A DNA stretch of 5,978 nucleotides. Origin: Bacillota bacterium. Lineage in GTDB: Bacteria; Bacillota; Dethiobacteria; DTU022. This document shows, in pieces, positions 1-5,978 of the stretch (its first letter is position 1; the number at the start of each line of letters is the position of its first letter). The notes below the pieces were generated by a model that saw only the letters and a list, made by a program, of their open reading frames with translations, ran no database searches and was not told where the DNA came from. The DNA is taken from NCBI GenBank assembly GCA_012510625.1, contig JAAZHP010000200.1:1-5978 (forward strand), read 5' to 3'. The translations under genes and the position numbers were made by a program.

Positions 1-1370
1 CTTTCGCGGGAGGGACCGCGGATCAGCTCCTCTATAGCGGCCCGCAGCGGACTCTCGGTCTGGCTGATGAGCCTGGAAACAGGAATTAGGTTATCGCCGC
101 TGTTGAAGAAAAGGGTAATGGCCATCTGGCCTTTATCCAATTCGGCAACCGCCGGACTGTAAAGCGGCGCCGCCGCCGAAGGCTGGGGGTGATCCCAAAC
201 CAGGTCCTCCTCGAGGTCAATCACGTCAATATAACCGTCTTCGCCGCCCAGAACAATATAGCGGCGGTTGGAGGTAACAAGCAGCCGTTCTACACGCATC
301 CCCAGCTCCAACCTCGTGGTGAGCTCTTCGCCGGCTTCATCAAAAAGAACCATTTGGCTGAAATCTTCCTTGTAATGGCGCCAGGAGCAGGTAATAATCC
401 GGTTGCCGTCGGCGGTAAATGAAAGCAGCGCCCCTTCGGCTATTTTCTTCCGCCAGAGACTCTCTCCTTCGGCGCTAAAATAGAAAAGGTTTTCGTTCTG
501 CCCCTCATTGCTGCCATAGACAAGAAGGTTGTTGTTATGGGGATTAAACATGGCCGCCTTTGTGTTAAAACCGTCAGGCAGCGTTCGCTTCCAGAGCTCT
601 TCTCCCTGAGAATTGCAAACAACGAGCGCATTATCCTCAATTAAGGCCAGCCTGTGACCGATGCGGGAAACCGCAACCAGGCTGACGCCTTCGCTCTGCC
701 ACAGGATCTCTCCCGTTAACGCCACCGCGCCGGTGACAATCCTTTCATCATCCTGGCAGCTGTAAAAAACCTGTCCCCGGTCAAGCTGCTCACCGGCCAG
801 GTATATATTCTGCAAGGGCGGTGCAGCAATACTCCACAGAATGGCCCCATCGCGGCTGTCGTAAAGCTCCAGATGATGTGTCTCCTCTTCCGGATCGCCT
901 CTGGCAATGAGAACCCGCCTTCCGTTGGTGGAGAGCGCCAGCAGGTAGACCGGTTCTCCCAGCTCCTGATCCCACCAGGACTGCTGGTCTGTGGACATGA
1001 AGAAGAGGTGCCCTCCTTCGGTCCCCACGGCCAGGTATTTTCCGCAGTCGGAAATTTTAGTTTGCAGGGGATTCTCTGGAAAGCTTTTTTCCCAGCGCAG
1101 CCTGCGTTCACGATCCAGCAGGCTGACCTTCTTTGAATCGGTGCCAAAAAGTATTCCTGTTACATTGCGGTCAACGCTCAGATCCAAAAGGCCTGCGCCG
1201 GTAAACCAGAGTTCAAAGAGGTCTCCGTTCTTACTGTCGGTTTGCGGTTCGATGGGATCGCCGTGCTTTAAATATGGTTTCAGACTTTGGACGCCATAAA
1301 GAGCTGTTCCGGCGATCACGAAAAAAGCCGCCAGGCCGATCAAGAAATAGTAGGGCTGAATTCGTCTCAT
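1..1370 (-). CDS. Membrane-anchored PQQ/WD-like beta-propeller protein with C-terminal GerMN domain (3' end outside window)
   Basis: An uninterrupted frame runs from ATG at 1370 to the window edge: 456 codons, no stop. An AAAGGGG ribosome site lies 6 nt before the ATG. The N-terminus (MRR, then a hydrophobic stretch at about residues 7-28) looks like an uncleaved signal anchor with the rest outside the cell; no lipobox Cys is visible. Residues about 50-400 carry repeated PQQ-propeller-like strands ending in 'G-E-x-L-W-x': Trp at 93, 132/133, 179, 224, 260, 306 and 392, spaced 36-47 residues, with a degenerate copy near 347-354. I infer a seven- or eight-bladed propeller. From about 415, 'AITLFFNSGDNLIPVSRLI' followed by 'AAIEELIRGPS' matches the start of a GerMN domain (family of GerM and LpqB), cut by the edge. 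The gene follows a two-component pair, like lpqB after mtrAB. Biochemical role is unknown; an envelope-associated partner of the adjacent kinase is inference. Confidence 0.85.
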   Translation of the reverse strand, partial: MRRIQPYYFLIGLAAFFVIAGTALYGVQSLKPYLKHGDPIEPQTDSKNGDLFELWFTGAGLLDLSVDRNVTGILFGTDSKKVSLLDRERRLRWEKSFPENPLQTKISDCGKYLAVGTEGGHLFFMSTDQQSWWDQELGEPVYLLALSTNGRRVLIARGDPEEETHHLELYDSRDGAILWSIAAPPLQNIYLAGEQLDRGQVFYSCQDDERIVTGAVALTGEILWQSEGVSLVAVSRIGHRLALIEDNALVVCNSQGEELWKRTLPDGFNTKAAMFNPHNNNLLVYGSNEGQNENLFYFSAEGESLWRKKIAEGALLSFTADGNRIITCSWRHYKEDFSQMVLFDEAGEELTTRLELGMRVERLLVTSNRRYIVLGGEDGYIDVIDLEEDLVWDHPQPSAAAPLYSPAVAELDKGQMAITLFFNSGDNLIPVSRLISQTESPLRAAIEELIRGPSRE

Positions 1371-1454
1371 GTAAAACCCCTTTGTTGCCATAAGTGGTTG
1401 ATCTATTTTATCATTAACTTAGAATAATCTTTTTGCCGGCACTTAAATTTTAAA
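1371..1454 (-). promoter_or_regulatory. Intergenic gap with weak candidate extended -10 promoter
   Basis: This 84-nt AT-rich gap is the longest between any two genes here. On the minus strand it holds TGATAAAAT (1405-1413), which resembles an extended -10 element (TGn plus TAAAAT, one mismatch to TATAAT), about 34 nt before the start codon. No good -35 hexamer is seen 17 nt further upstream. An 8-nt palindrome TGCCGGCA (1434-1441) is too short for a terminator and lacks a following T-run. The propeller gene may therefore be partly read through from the kinase and partly transcribed from its own weak promoter. Confidence 0.3.
1377..1383 (-). promoter_or_regulatory. Ribosome binding site of the propeller-GerMN gene
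   Basis: AAAGGGG on the minus strand sits 6 nt before the ATG at 1370. It supports that start. The aminotransferase gene at 5423 has a similar AAGGGGTG site, while the regulator and kinase genes use GGAGG. Confidence 0.6.
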
Positions 1455-2885
1455 TTAATAATTGTTAACATCTTGCCGCAGCAGCGGCAGGGTGAAATAA
1501 AAGGCGCTTCCTTCGCCTTCTTTGCTCTCAACCCACACTCTTCCCCCGTGTGCCTCCACTGTTTCTTTGACAATGGCCAGGCCCAACCCCGTGCCTCCCA
1601 TCTCCCGGGAACGGGCCCGATCAACCCTGAAAAACCTCTCAAAGATGAAGGGAAGGTCTTTTTCAGGAATGCCGCAGCCGGTATCTTCGACTTTTACCCC
1701 CGCCGCTTCCTCTTCTCTCCAGAGCGTTACCTTGACCCAGCCGCCGGGAGAGGTATATTTCAAAGCATTTTCCAAAAGATTGTGCAATACCTGCCGCAAC
1801 TGGAGACTGGAACCTGCGACCATATACTCTCCGGCAGGAAGGTCGCTCAGCAGCCTGATATCCTGGCGGTCGAAGCGGGGCAAAGCCTGCTTGATGAGGT
1901 CACGAATCAGTTCGTCGAGAGCAATATGCTCCCGTCGGGTTTCTCCAGCCTCCAGCGTGGTCAACTCCAGGAGATCCCGGACCAGGGCAATCAGTCGATC
2001 CATCTCATGGTCAAGGTCATCCAGGAATTCCTGCCGCTGCTCCGTCTCCATTTCGTAATCTTTAAGCGACTTGATCAGCAGGCTGAGAGAGGCCAGGGGG
2101 GTGCGCAGTTCATGCGCTACATTGGCGACGAAGTTGCGCAGGTTTTTTGTGTAATAATTAAGCTGTTCCGCCATCAGGTTAAACTGACGGGCCAGCCGCC
2201 CAATTTCATCTTCAGACTTTACAGGGATGCGCTGTTCCAGCTTTCCCTCAGCCATCTTTCCCGCCGCCTCAGTAAGCAGCTCCAGGGGACCGGTAAAGCG
2301 GCGCGCCAAAAAAACCGCTCCGATTCCGGTAAGTGCGGCAGCCAGCAGGGTGGCCAGCGTAAGAAAGCCCCGGATGTCCGCAATAATCTGGTCAATCTCC
2401 TGCAGGGAAGCAGAAAGGAAAACGGCTCCTACCGGCTCGCCTTCTTCTTCCTCCTGCACCGGCAAGGCCACCTGCATTACTTTCTGTTTCGAGAGCTCGC
2501 TGTATTGAATGCTGATCCCTTTCTCGCCGGCAAAGGCGGCGGTCAACTCATCGCGGTCGAGAAGCTGTCCCAGAAGCCCTCCCACAATGACGGAGTCCCC
2601 AATAACAATTCCCTTCCTGTTCACAAAAATCACACGGGCGTTCATCTGGCGGCCAAAGTTTTCGGCCAGCCAGCTCAGGCGAACCGGGTCAACCTGATCC
2701 TTCAACTGGCCCGCCACAAACCGGCCGGCAAGAGTTCCGGAGCGGACCAGGTTGTCCTCCCTCGATTTAATATAATAGTTCTCAATCAATTGATCCAGAA
2801 AAAAACCGACGATTAGCATGACTGCCAAAATCGCCAGCAAAAAGGTAACCGTCAGGCGGGAGCGAATGCTTCTAAATCTGAGCAT
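1455..2885 (-). CDS. Membrane sensor histidine kinase (HAMP-HisKA-HATPase)
   Basis: 476 residues from the ATG at 2885. It is a class I kinase: it autophosphorylates on His and passes the phosphate to the regulator encoded just upstream. Visible parts in order: TM1 (about 12-30); an extracytoplasmic domain of about 140 residues with 'ARVIFVNRKGIVIGDS', typical of PhoR/WalK-type PAS-like sensor domains; TM2 (about 173-194); HAMP (about 195-246); HisKA with phospho-acceptor H258 in 'HELRTPL'; N-box N369/N373; G1 box DTGCG (401-405); F-box FERFF (415-419); G2 box GGTGLGLA (430-437). All catalytic boxes are intact. There is no cytoplasmic PAS between HAMP and HisKA, unlike B. subtilis PhoR and like MtrB. 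ATG at 2885 forms a TGATG overlap with the regulator's stop and lies 6 nt after GGGAGGA; a TTG one codon earlier (2888) would leave only 3 nt. The ligand is unknown; an acidic QEEEEGE loop sits at about 144-150. Confidence 0.95.
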   Translation of the reverse strand: MLRFRSIRSRLTVTFLLAILAVMLIVGFFLDQLIENYYIKSREDNLVRSGTLAGRFVAGQLKDQVDPVRLSWLAENFGRQMNARVIFVNRKGIVIGDSVIVGGLLGQLLDRDELTAAFAGEKGISIQYSELSKQKVMQVALPVQEEEEGEPVGAVFLSASLQEIDQIIADIRGFLTLATLLAAALTGIGAVFLARRFTGPLELLTEAAGKMAEGKLEQRIPVKSEDEIGRLARQFNLMAEQLNYYTKNLRNFVANVAHELRTPLASLSLLIKSLKDYEMETEQRQEFLDDLDHEMDRLIALVRDLLELTTLEAGETRREHIALDELIRDLIKQALPRFDRQDIRLLSDLPAGEYMVAGSSLQLRQVLHNLLENALKYTSPGGWVKVTLWREEEAAGVKVEDTGCGIPEKDLPFIFERFFRVDRARSREMGGTGLGLAIVKETVEAHGGRVWVESKEGEGSAFYFTLPLLRQDVNNY

Positions 2886-3580
2886 CAAGCTTCCTCCCTG
2901 AATTTATAGCCCGTCCCCCACACGGTCAGGATTAACTGCGGTTTGCTGGGATCCTCCTCAATTTTTTCGCGCAGGTGCCGTATATGAACGTCCACTGTCC
3001 GCGCATCGCCGTAATAGTCATAGCCCCAGATCTGCTCCAGAAGCTGTTCTCTTGAATAGACCCGGCCGGCGTTGGAAGCCAGGAAGCTTAAAAGGGCAAA
3101 TTCTTTGGCGGTCAGGTCGATCTCCCGCTCGCCAAGGCGCACCCGGTGCTGTAAGAGATCAATCTGCAGCGCCCCGATCTGGATCTGTTTGCGCAAACCG
3201 TCATCCCTGGCGGCGCTGCGTCTTAAAATTGCCTTCATCCGGGCGACAAGCTCCCGGGGATTGAAGGGTTTGGTTATATAATCGTCGGCGCCCAGCTCCA
3301 GGCCGAGAACCTTGTCGATATCCTCGCCCTTGGCGGTGAGCATAATAATGGGAATTTCCTCTTTTTTACGTATTTCACGGCAGACTTCAAAACCGTCCAG
3401 GCCCGGCAGCATCAGGTCGAGAATGATAATATCGGGGTTAACCTTGAAGGCTTTCTCGAGCGCCTCTTCCCCGTTGTAGGCCTCTTCGACGAGAAAACCC
3501 TCTTTCTCCAGGTTGAATTTCAGCGCCTTCACCAGAGTTTTCTCATCATCCACCAAGAGCACTTTCTTTTTCGCGGACAT
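2885..3580 (-). CDS. OmpR/PhoB-family response regulator
   Basis: 231 residues, the normal size for this family; a DNA-binding transcription regulator controlled by phosphorylation from the downstream kinase. The receiver domain (about 4-120) keeps the acidic pair D11/D12, phospho-acceptor D55 in 'IIILDLMLPG', switch T82 and K104 in 'DDYITKPFNPREL'. After a short linker (about 121-134) comes the winged-helix domain (about 135-230), with 'DLTAKEFALL', 'SREQLLEQIWG', recognition helix 'RTVDVHIRHLREKIE' and wing 'TVWGTGYKF'. The ATG at 3580 is 9 nt after GGAGG and 5 nt after the glycosylase stop, and the TGA shares one base with the kinase ATG. PhoB, WalR, ResD and MtrA all share this architecture, so sequence alone does not name the regulon; the following GerMN/propeller gene makes an MtrA-like envelope role worth considering. 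Confidence 0.96.
   Translation of the reverse strand: MSAKKKVLLVDDEKTLVKALKFNLEKEGFLVEEAYNGEEALEKAFKVNPDIIILDLMLPGLDGFEVCREIRKKEEIPIIMLTAKGEDIDKVLGLELGADDYITKPFNPRELVARMKAILRRSAARDDGLRKQIQIGALQIDLLQHRVRLGEREIDLTAKEFALLSFLASNAGRVYSREQLLEQIWGYDYYGDARTVDVHIRHLREKIEEDPSKPQLILTVWGTGYKFREEA
2892..2898 (-). promoter_or_regulatory. Ribosome binding site of the histidine kinase, deciding its start
   Basis: GGGAGGA lies inside the last codons of the response regulator gene, 6 nt before ATG 2885 and only 3 nt before the alternative TTG 2888. The spacing favours the ATG. The site is covered by ribosomes translating the regulator, consistent with translational coupling. Confidence 0.75.
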
Positions 3581-3585
3581 TTATT

Positions 3586-4224
3586 TTAACCTCCACCGGT
3601 GATCTGCTTATAACAACGCGCTATCTCTTTAAAGTCTTCCCAAACCGGCCTTTTTTTGCTGCTGTCGCGGAGCAGCGCCGCCGGGTGAAACGTAGGCTTA
3701 TAGCTGCGGCCTTCAATTTTGTACCAGCGCCCCCGCAGACGGGTCAGCGATTCGCTGCCGCCGATGAGCGTCCGCGTAGCCAGGGCGCCCAGGCAGACAA
3801 CCAGCGGCGGGTCGACAAGGCGAATCTGCTCCTTCAAGTAGGGGAGACACTGCTCCACCTCGCCGGCTGCGGGAAGACGGTTCCCGGGAGGGCGGCACTT
3901 GACTACGTTGGCGATGTAAAGCTCGCCCCGCTTCAGGCCCGCCGCCTCCAGGATGCGGTCAAGCAGCTTGCCGGCGGCTCCCACGAAAGGCCTTCCGAGG
4001 CGGTCTTCTTCTGCGCCGGGACCTTCACCTACCAGCATCAACCTGGCTCGGGGGCTGCCGTCAGCGAAAACCACCTGGGTGCAGCCGTCCCTCAGCGCAC
4101 AAAGCCGGCAGCCGCGGCATTTCTCCTCCAGCGCGGCCAGCCGAAGGCCGCTGTCCCTTTCTTCAGCCGCACCTTTATCCTTTTCCAAAAAATCAAAGAG
4201 GGTTTGCTGGCAGTTTTCTTCCAA
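3586..4224 (-). CDS. Family 4 uracil-DNA glycosylase (4Fe-4S type)
   Basis: 212 residues. It removes uracil from DNA, the first step of base-excision repair of deaminated cytosine; cytoplasmic. The fold is shown by 'LMLVGEGPGAEED' (62-74) followed by 'GRPFVGAAGKLLD' (77-89), 'NVVKCRPPGNRLP' (106-118) and the C-terminal 'HPAALLR' (180-186). Four Cys fit the family's iron-sulfur ligands: C36 and C39 (C-x2-C), C110 and C126. The start is TTG at 4224: a TGA lies in frame two codons upstream, GAGGTGA sits 6 nt before it, and the next in-frame ATG (residue 63) would delete the cluster Cys pair. Residues 1-30 before the first Cys form a Glu/Lys-rich extension. It lies between an aminotransferase gene (50 nt gap) and a response regulator gene (5 nt gap), probably in one operon; the functional reason for this is not evident. 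Confidence 0.93.
   Translation of the reverse strand: MEENCQQTLFDFLEKDKGAAEERDSGLRLAALEEKCRGCRLCALRDGCTQVVFADGSPRARLMLVGEGPGAEEDRLGRPFVGAAGKLLDRILEAAGLKRGELYIANVVKCRPPGNRLPAAGEVEQCLPYLKEQIRLVDPPLVVCLGALATRTLIGGSESLTRLRGRWYKIEGRSYKPTFHPAALLRDSSKKRPVWEDFKEIARCYKQITGGG
3590..3597 (-). promoter_or_regulatory. Ribosome binding site of the response regulator, inside the glycosylase 3' end
   Basis: GGTGGAGG forms part of the closing Gly codons of the glycosylase gene, with 9 nt between it and ATG 3580. Ribosomes finishing the glycosylase stop 5 nt before the regulator start, so re-initiation is plausible. Confidence 0.7.
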
Positions 4225-4259
4225 CGGCTGTCACCTCGCTATGTAATTCCACGCCGTTG
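4222..4259. repeat. 7-bp inverted repeat around the glycosylase translation start
   Basis: CAACGGC (4222-4228) and GCCGTTG (4253-4259) are perfect reverse complements separated by 24 nt. In the mRNA the 3' arm contains the TTG start codon and the loop contains the Shine-Dalgarno sequence. It could be a translation-control hairpin or an operator half-site pair, or chance; the arms are short and the loop is long. Confidence 0.3.
4231..4237 (-). promoter_or_regulatory. Ribosome binding site supporting a TTG start for the glycosylase
   Basis: GAGGTGA precedes TTG 4224 by 6 nt. No ATG or GTG is available between the upstream in-frame TGA and this TTG, so the site decides the start. It lies in the loop of a 7-bp inverted repeat (4222-4259). 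Confidence 0.7.
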
Positions 4260-4274
4260 ACTTTTCTTCCTGCC

Positions 4275-5423
4275 TTATGTGCTCATGGCTTCTTCAGCCG
4301 CCCCGACAGCTTCTCCCGCTTTTACCGGGTGGCCAAGCAGCTGCAAACAGATCTCCAGGGCAGAGATGCCGGCGATAATATCGAGACCGTCTACCGCTCC
4401 CAGGTGGCCCACGCGAAAGATTTGGCCTTCCAACGCTCCCTGTCCGCCGGCAATCTCGATTCCAAAGCGCTCCAGCATCATTACCTGGAGCCGCTTCCCG
4501 GAAATATTGGGGGGATTCATTATGGCCGTCACCGTAGGCGAAGCAAAGCGCTCTTCTTTCACCAGCGGCTCCAGGCCCAGCGCCCGCGCCGCCGCCCTGA
4601 CCGCCGAAGCCATGCGCCGGTGCCGGGCATAGCAGTTTTCCCGCCCTTCGGCAAAATAGATCTGCAGCGCCTCCCGCAAGGCCACAAACTGGGGCAGGGC
4701 GGGGGTAAAGGGTGTCTGTCCCTTTTTCAGCAGCTCTTCGGCCGTTTGCAGGTTAAAATAATACTTCGGCATCTTCGAGCTCGCCGCAGCCTTCCAGGCC
4801 CTCTCGCTGGCGCTGATGAAGGAGAGCCCCGGCGGGAGGAGGAGCGCTTTTTGTGACCCGGTAAAACAGACATCCACGCCCAGCCGGTCCACGGGCAGAT
4901 CTACCGCTCCCATGGAGCTGACGGTATCAACCAGCAGCAGGGCCGGATGATCGCCGCGAATGCGGCTGATCTTTTCCAGGTCGTTCATCATCCCGGTAGA
5001 AGACTCGTTATGGACAACCGTGATCGCACGTATGCTCGAATCTTTATCCTCCCGCAGCCTGGCTTCCAGGGCGGCATAATCTAGCGGCTCTCCCCACGCG
5101 CTCTCCAGCCGCTCCACATTCCCGCCATATGCGGCGGCTATAGAGGCGAAGCGGTCTCCAAAAAGCCCATTGACCAGGGAAACAATTCTATCTCCCGGTG
5201 ACAAGAAGTTTACCACAGCCGCCTCCATGGCTCCCGTTCCGGAAGAGGTAAGGATAAATAGACGGCTCTCGGTCTGGAAAACACGTTTCAAGGATGCGGT
5301 CACTTCGGCAATGAGCTCTGCGAAGCGGGGCCCGCGGTGGTTGAACATCTCCGTGGACATGGCCCGCGCCACCGCGGGTGGAATCGGCGCCGGGCCGGGA
5401 ATCAACAGGCGCTTGTTAAACAT
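4275..5423 (-). CDS. Class V PLP aminotransferase, serine/alanine-glyoxylate (AGXT/PucG-like) type
   Basis: 382 residues, the usual length for the alanine-glyoxylate / serine-pyruvate aminotransferase family (fold type I). Such enzymes move an amino group from Ala or Ser to a 2-oxo acid such as glyoxylate or pyruvate; cytoplasmic. Visible marks: the N-terminal 'LLIPGPAPIP' (6-15), 'NHRGPRF' (28-34), phosphate-binding 'SSGTGAMEAA' (60-69), D166 in 'VDTVSSMGAVD' (pyridine nitrogen contact), Schiff-base K192 in 'FTGSQKALLLPPG', and R337 in 'FRVGHLG' for substrate carboxylate. All expected residues are present. ATG at 5423 gives the family's normal N-terminus, with AAGGGGTG 10 nt upstream. It begins 30 nt after the ligase stop and is probably co-transcribed with it. 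Some anaerobes use such enzymes with SerA for serine metabolism, but no serA is in the window, so the substrate pair stays open (serine-glyoxylate, alanine-glyoxylate or ureidoglycine-glyoxylate). Confidence 0.9.
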   Translation of the reverse strand: MFNKRLLIPGPAPIPPAVARAMSTEMFNHRGPRFAELIAEVTASLKRVFQTESRLFILTSSGTGAMEAAVVNFLSPGDRIVSLVNGLFGDRFASIAAAYGGNVERLESAWGEPLDYAALEARLREDKDSSIRAITVVHNESSTGMMNDLEKISRIRGDHPALLLVDTVSSMGAVDLPVDRLGVDVCFTGSQKALLLPPGLSFISASERAWKAAASSKMPKYYFNLQTAEELLKKGQTPFTPALPQFVALREALQIYFAEGRENCYARHRRMASAVRAAARALGLEPLVKEERFASPTVTAIMNPPNISGKRLQVMMLERFGIEIAGGQGALEGQIFRVGHLGAVDGLDIIAGISALEICLQLLGHPVKAGEAVGAAEEAMST

Positions 5424-5433
5424 ACTTTGAAGA

Positions 5434-5441
5434 CACCCCTT
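5434..5441 (-). promoter_or_regulatory. Ribosome binding site of the aminotransferase
   Basis: AAGGGGTG lies in the 30-nt gap after the ligase stop, 10 nt before ATG 5423. The spacing is slightly long but no better start lies nearby, and the protein's N-terminus fits its family. Confidence 0.5.
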
Positions 5442-5453
5442 TTTGTATATGGT

Positions 5454-5978
5454 TCATTCCGGTGGAGCTGTAAGCAGTGCTTTGCGGCGGGCAAACCTCT
5501 CTTCAGCCAGCTCCAGAAGCCGGCTGACCAGTTCCCGGTAGCTGATCCCGCTTACTTCCCACAATTTCGGGTACATGCTGATGCTCGTAAAGCCGGGGAT
5601 GGTATTGATCTCGTTAAGTATAACCGATCCGCTTGCGGGATCGACAAAAAAATCGACCCGGGCCAGCCCGCTTCCCTCAATGGCGATAAAGGCACGGCGA
5701 GCCAGATCCCGGACTTTTTCTTCCAGCACCGGGCTCAATTCGGCCGGGTAAATCAGCTCGGAGCGGTCATCGAGATACTTGGCGTTGTAATCATAAAACT
5801 CGTTGCAGGGGATGATCTCGCCCGGCCTTGAGACCAGGGGCTTCAGATTGCCCAGAACGCTGCATTCGATCTCTCTCCCCTTGATTTCCGCTTCCACAAT
5901 CAGCTTGTCATCATAGCGCAGGGCTTCTTCAACAGCGCCGGGCAGCCGGGCCGCATCGGTAACCTTGCTTATGCCCAC
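5454..5978 (-). CDS. ddl: D-alanine--D-alanine ligase, C-terminal part (5' end outside window)
   Basis: About 174 C-terminal residues of an enzyme usually near 310-370 long. It joins two D-alanines using ATP for the peptidoglycan pentapeptide; cytoplasmic, ATP-grasp fold. Visible marks, numbered from the window edge: 'VEAEIKGREIECSVLGN' (28-44), 'NEFYDYNAKYLDD' (59-71), 'GLARVDFF' (104-111) and 'LNEINTIPGFTSISMYPKL' (121-139). D109, E123 and N125 are the Mg ligands. The Lys-Tyr pair at 67-68 matches that of D-Ala-D-Ala ligases; D-lactate-type ligases commonly have Phe in place of this Tyr, so a normal D-Ala-D-Ala product is likely. The GTG at the window edge is an internal Val codon of the 'SSVGISKV' region, not a start. 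It is the furthest upstream gene seen and probably belongs to the same transcription unit as the genes after it. Confidence 0.95.
   Translation of the reverse strand: MGISKVTDAARLPGAVEEALRYDDKLIVEAEIKGREIECSVLGNLKPLVSRPGEIIPCNEFYDYNAKYLDDRSELIYPAELSPVLEEKVRDLARRAFIAIEGSGLARVDFFVDPASGSVILNEINTIPGFTSISMYPKLWEVSGISYRELVSRLLELAEERFARRKALLTAPPE

Noticed and set aside
440..1147. Short minus-strand open frames (440-640, 716-1147, 790-975) that could suggest a broken gene
   Set aside because: They are out-of-frame shadows of the propeller-GerMN gene, which reads through 456 codons without a stop; there is no frameshift or pseudogene.
1434..1441. TGCCGGCA palindrome after the kinase as a terminator
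   Set aside because: The stem is only 4 bp with no loop, and on the transcribed strand it is followed by an A-run, not a T-run.
1473..2816. A 447-codon plus-strand open frame
   Set aside because: It lies wholly antisense to the histidine kinase, whose HAMP, HisKA and HATPase motifs are intact. The plus-strand translation shows no recognisable domain and is explained by codon bias of the GC-rich gene.
3586..3640. Internal promoter for the regulator (TATAAG-like -10 in the glycosylase 3' end)
   Set aside because: The hexamer 17 nt upstream does not resemble TTGACA and the bases are constrained by coding; there is not enough to call a promoter.
3685..4856. Plus-strand open frames (3685-4260, 3953-4246, 4257-4856)
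   Set aside because: They are antisense to the glycosylase and aminotransferase, with Arg/Pro/Ser-rich translations and no supporting domain.
1..5978. tRNA, rRNA, CRISPR arrays, insertion sequences, riboswitches
   Set aside because: Coding sequence fills nearly the whole window, the gaps are at most 84 nt, and I saw no direct-repeat arrays, transposase motifs or structured RNA signatures on either strand.

Overview
The window holds six genes, all read from the minus strand, and no convincing plus-strand gene. It looks like the chromosome of a Gram-positive anaerobe of the class Clostridia (Bacillota), perhaps a relative of the Peptococcaceae or Syntrophomonadaceae. The grounds are a GerMN ('sporulation and germination') domain, strong GGAGG-type ribosome sites, a TTG start and moderately GC-rich coding DNA. 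This placement is inference; no marker gene is present.

In transcription order (high to low coordinates): the C-terminal half of D-alanine--D-alanine ligase (5454-5978, N-terminus beyond the window); a PLP-dependent class V aminotransferase of the serine/alanine-glyoxylate type (4275-5423); a family 4 iron-sulfur uracil-DNA glycosylase (3586-4224); an OmpR/PhoB-type response regulator (2885-3580); its membrane histidine kinase (1455-2885); and an anchored, extracytoplasmic beta-propeller protein that enters a GerMN domain as it leaves the window (1-1370). The last gene has no stop inside the window, so it is easy to miss; I translated it by hand as one uninterrupted frame of 456 codons.

The first five genes are spaced 30 nt, 50 nt, 5 nt and a 1-nt TGATG overlap apart, which suggests one operon. 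The regulator and kinase look translationally coupled to each other, and the regulator's Shine-Dalgarno lies in the last codons of the glycosylase. The propeller gene follows after 84 nt that contain a weak candidate promoter and no clear terminator.

The most interesting point is the block regulator - kinase - (propeller + GerMN). It mirrors actinobacterial mtrA-mtrB-lpqB, where LpqB is an exported protein with GerMN and beta-propeller domains that works with the sensor MtrB. Here the domain order is reversed (propeller first, GerMN last) and the protein has an N-terminal membrane anchor with no lipobox visible. A cell-envelope-sensing three-component system is a reasonable hypothesis, and the upstream D-Ala-D-Ala ligase fits an envelope theme.
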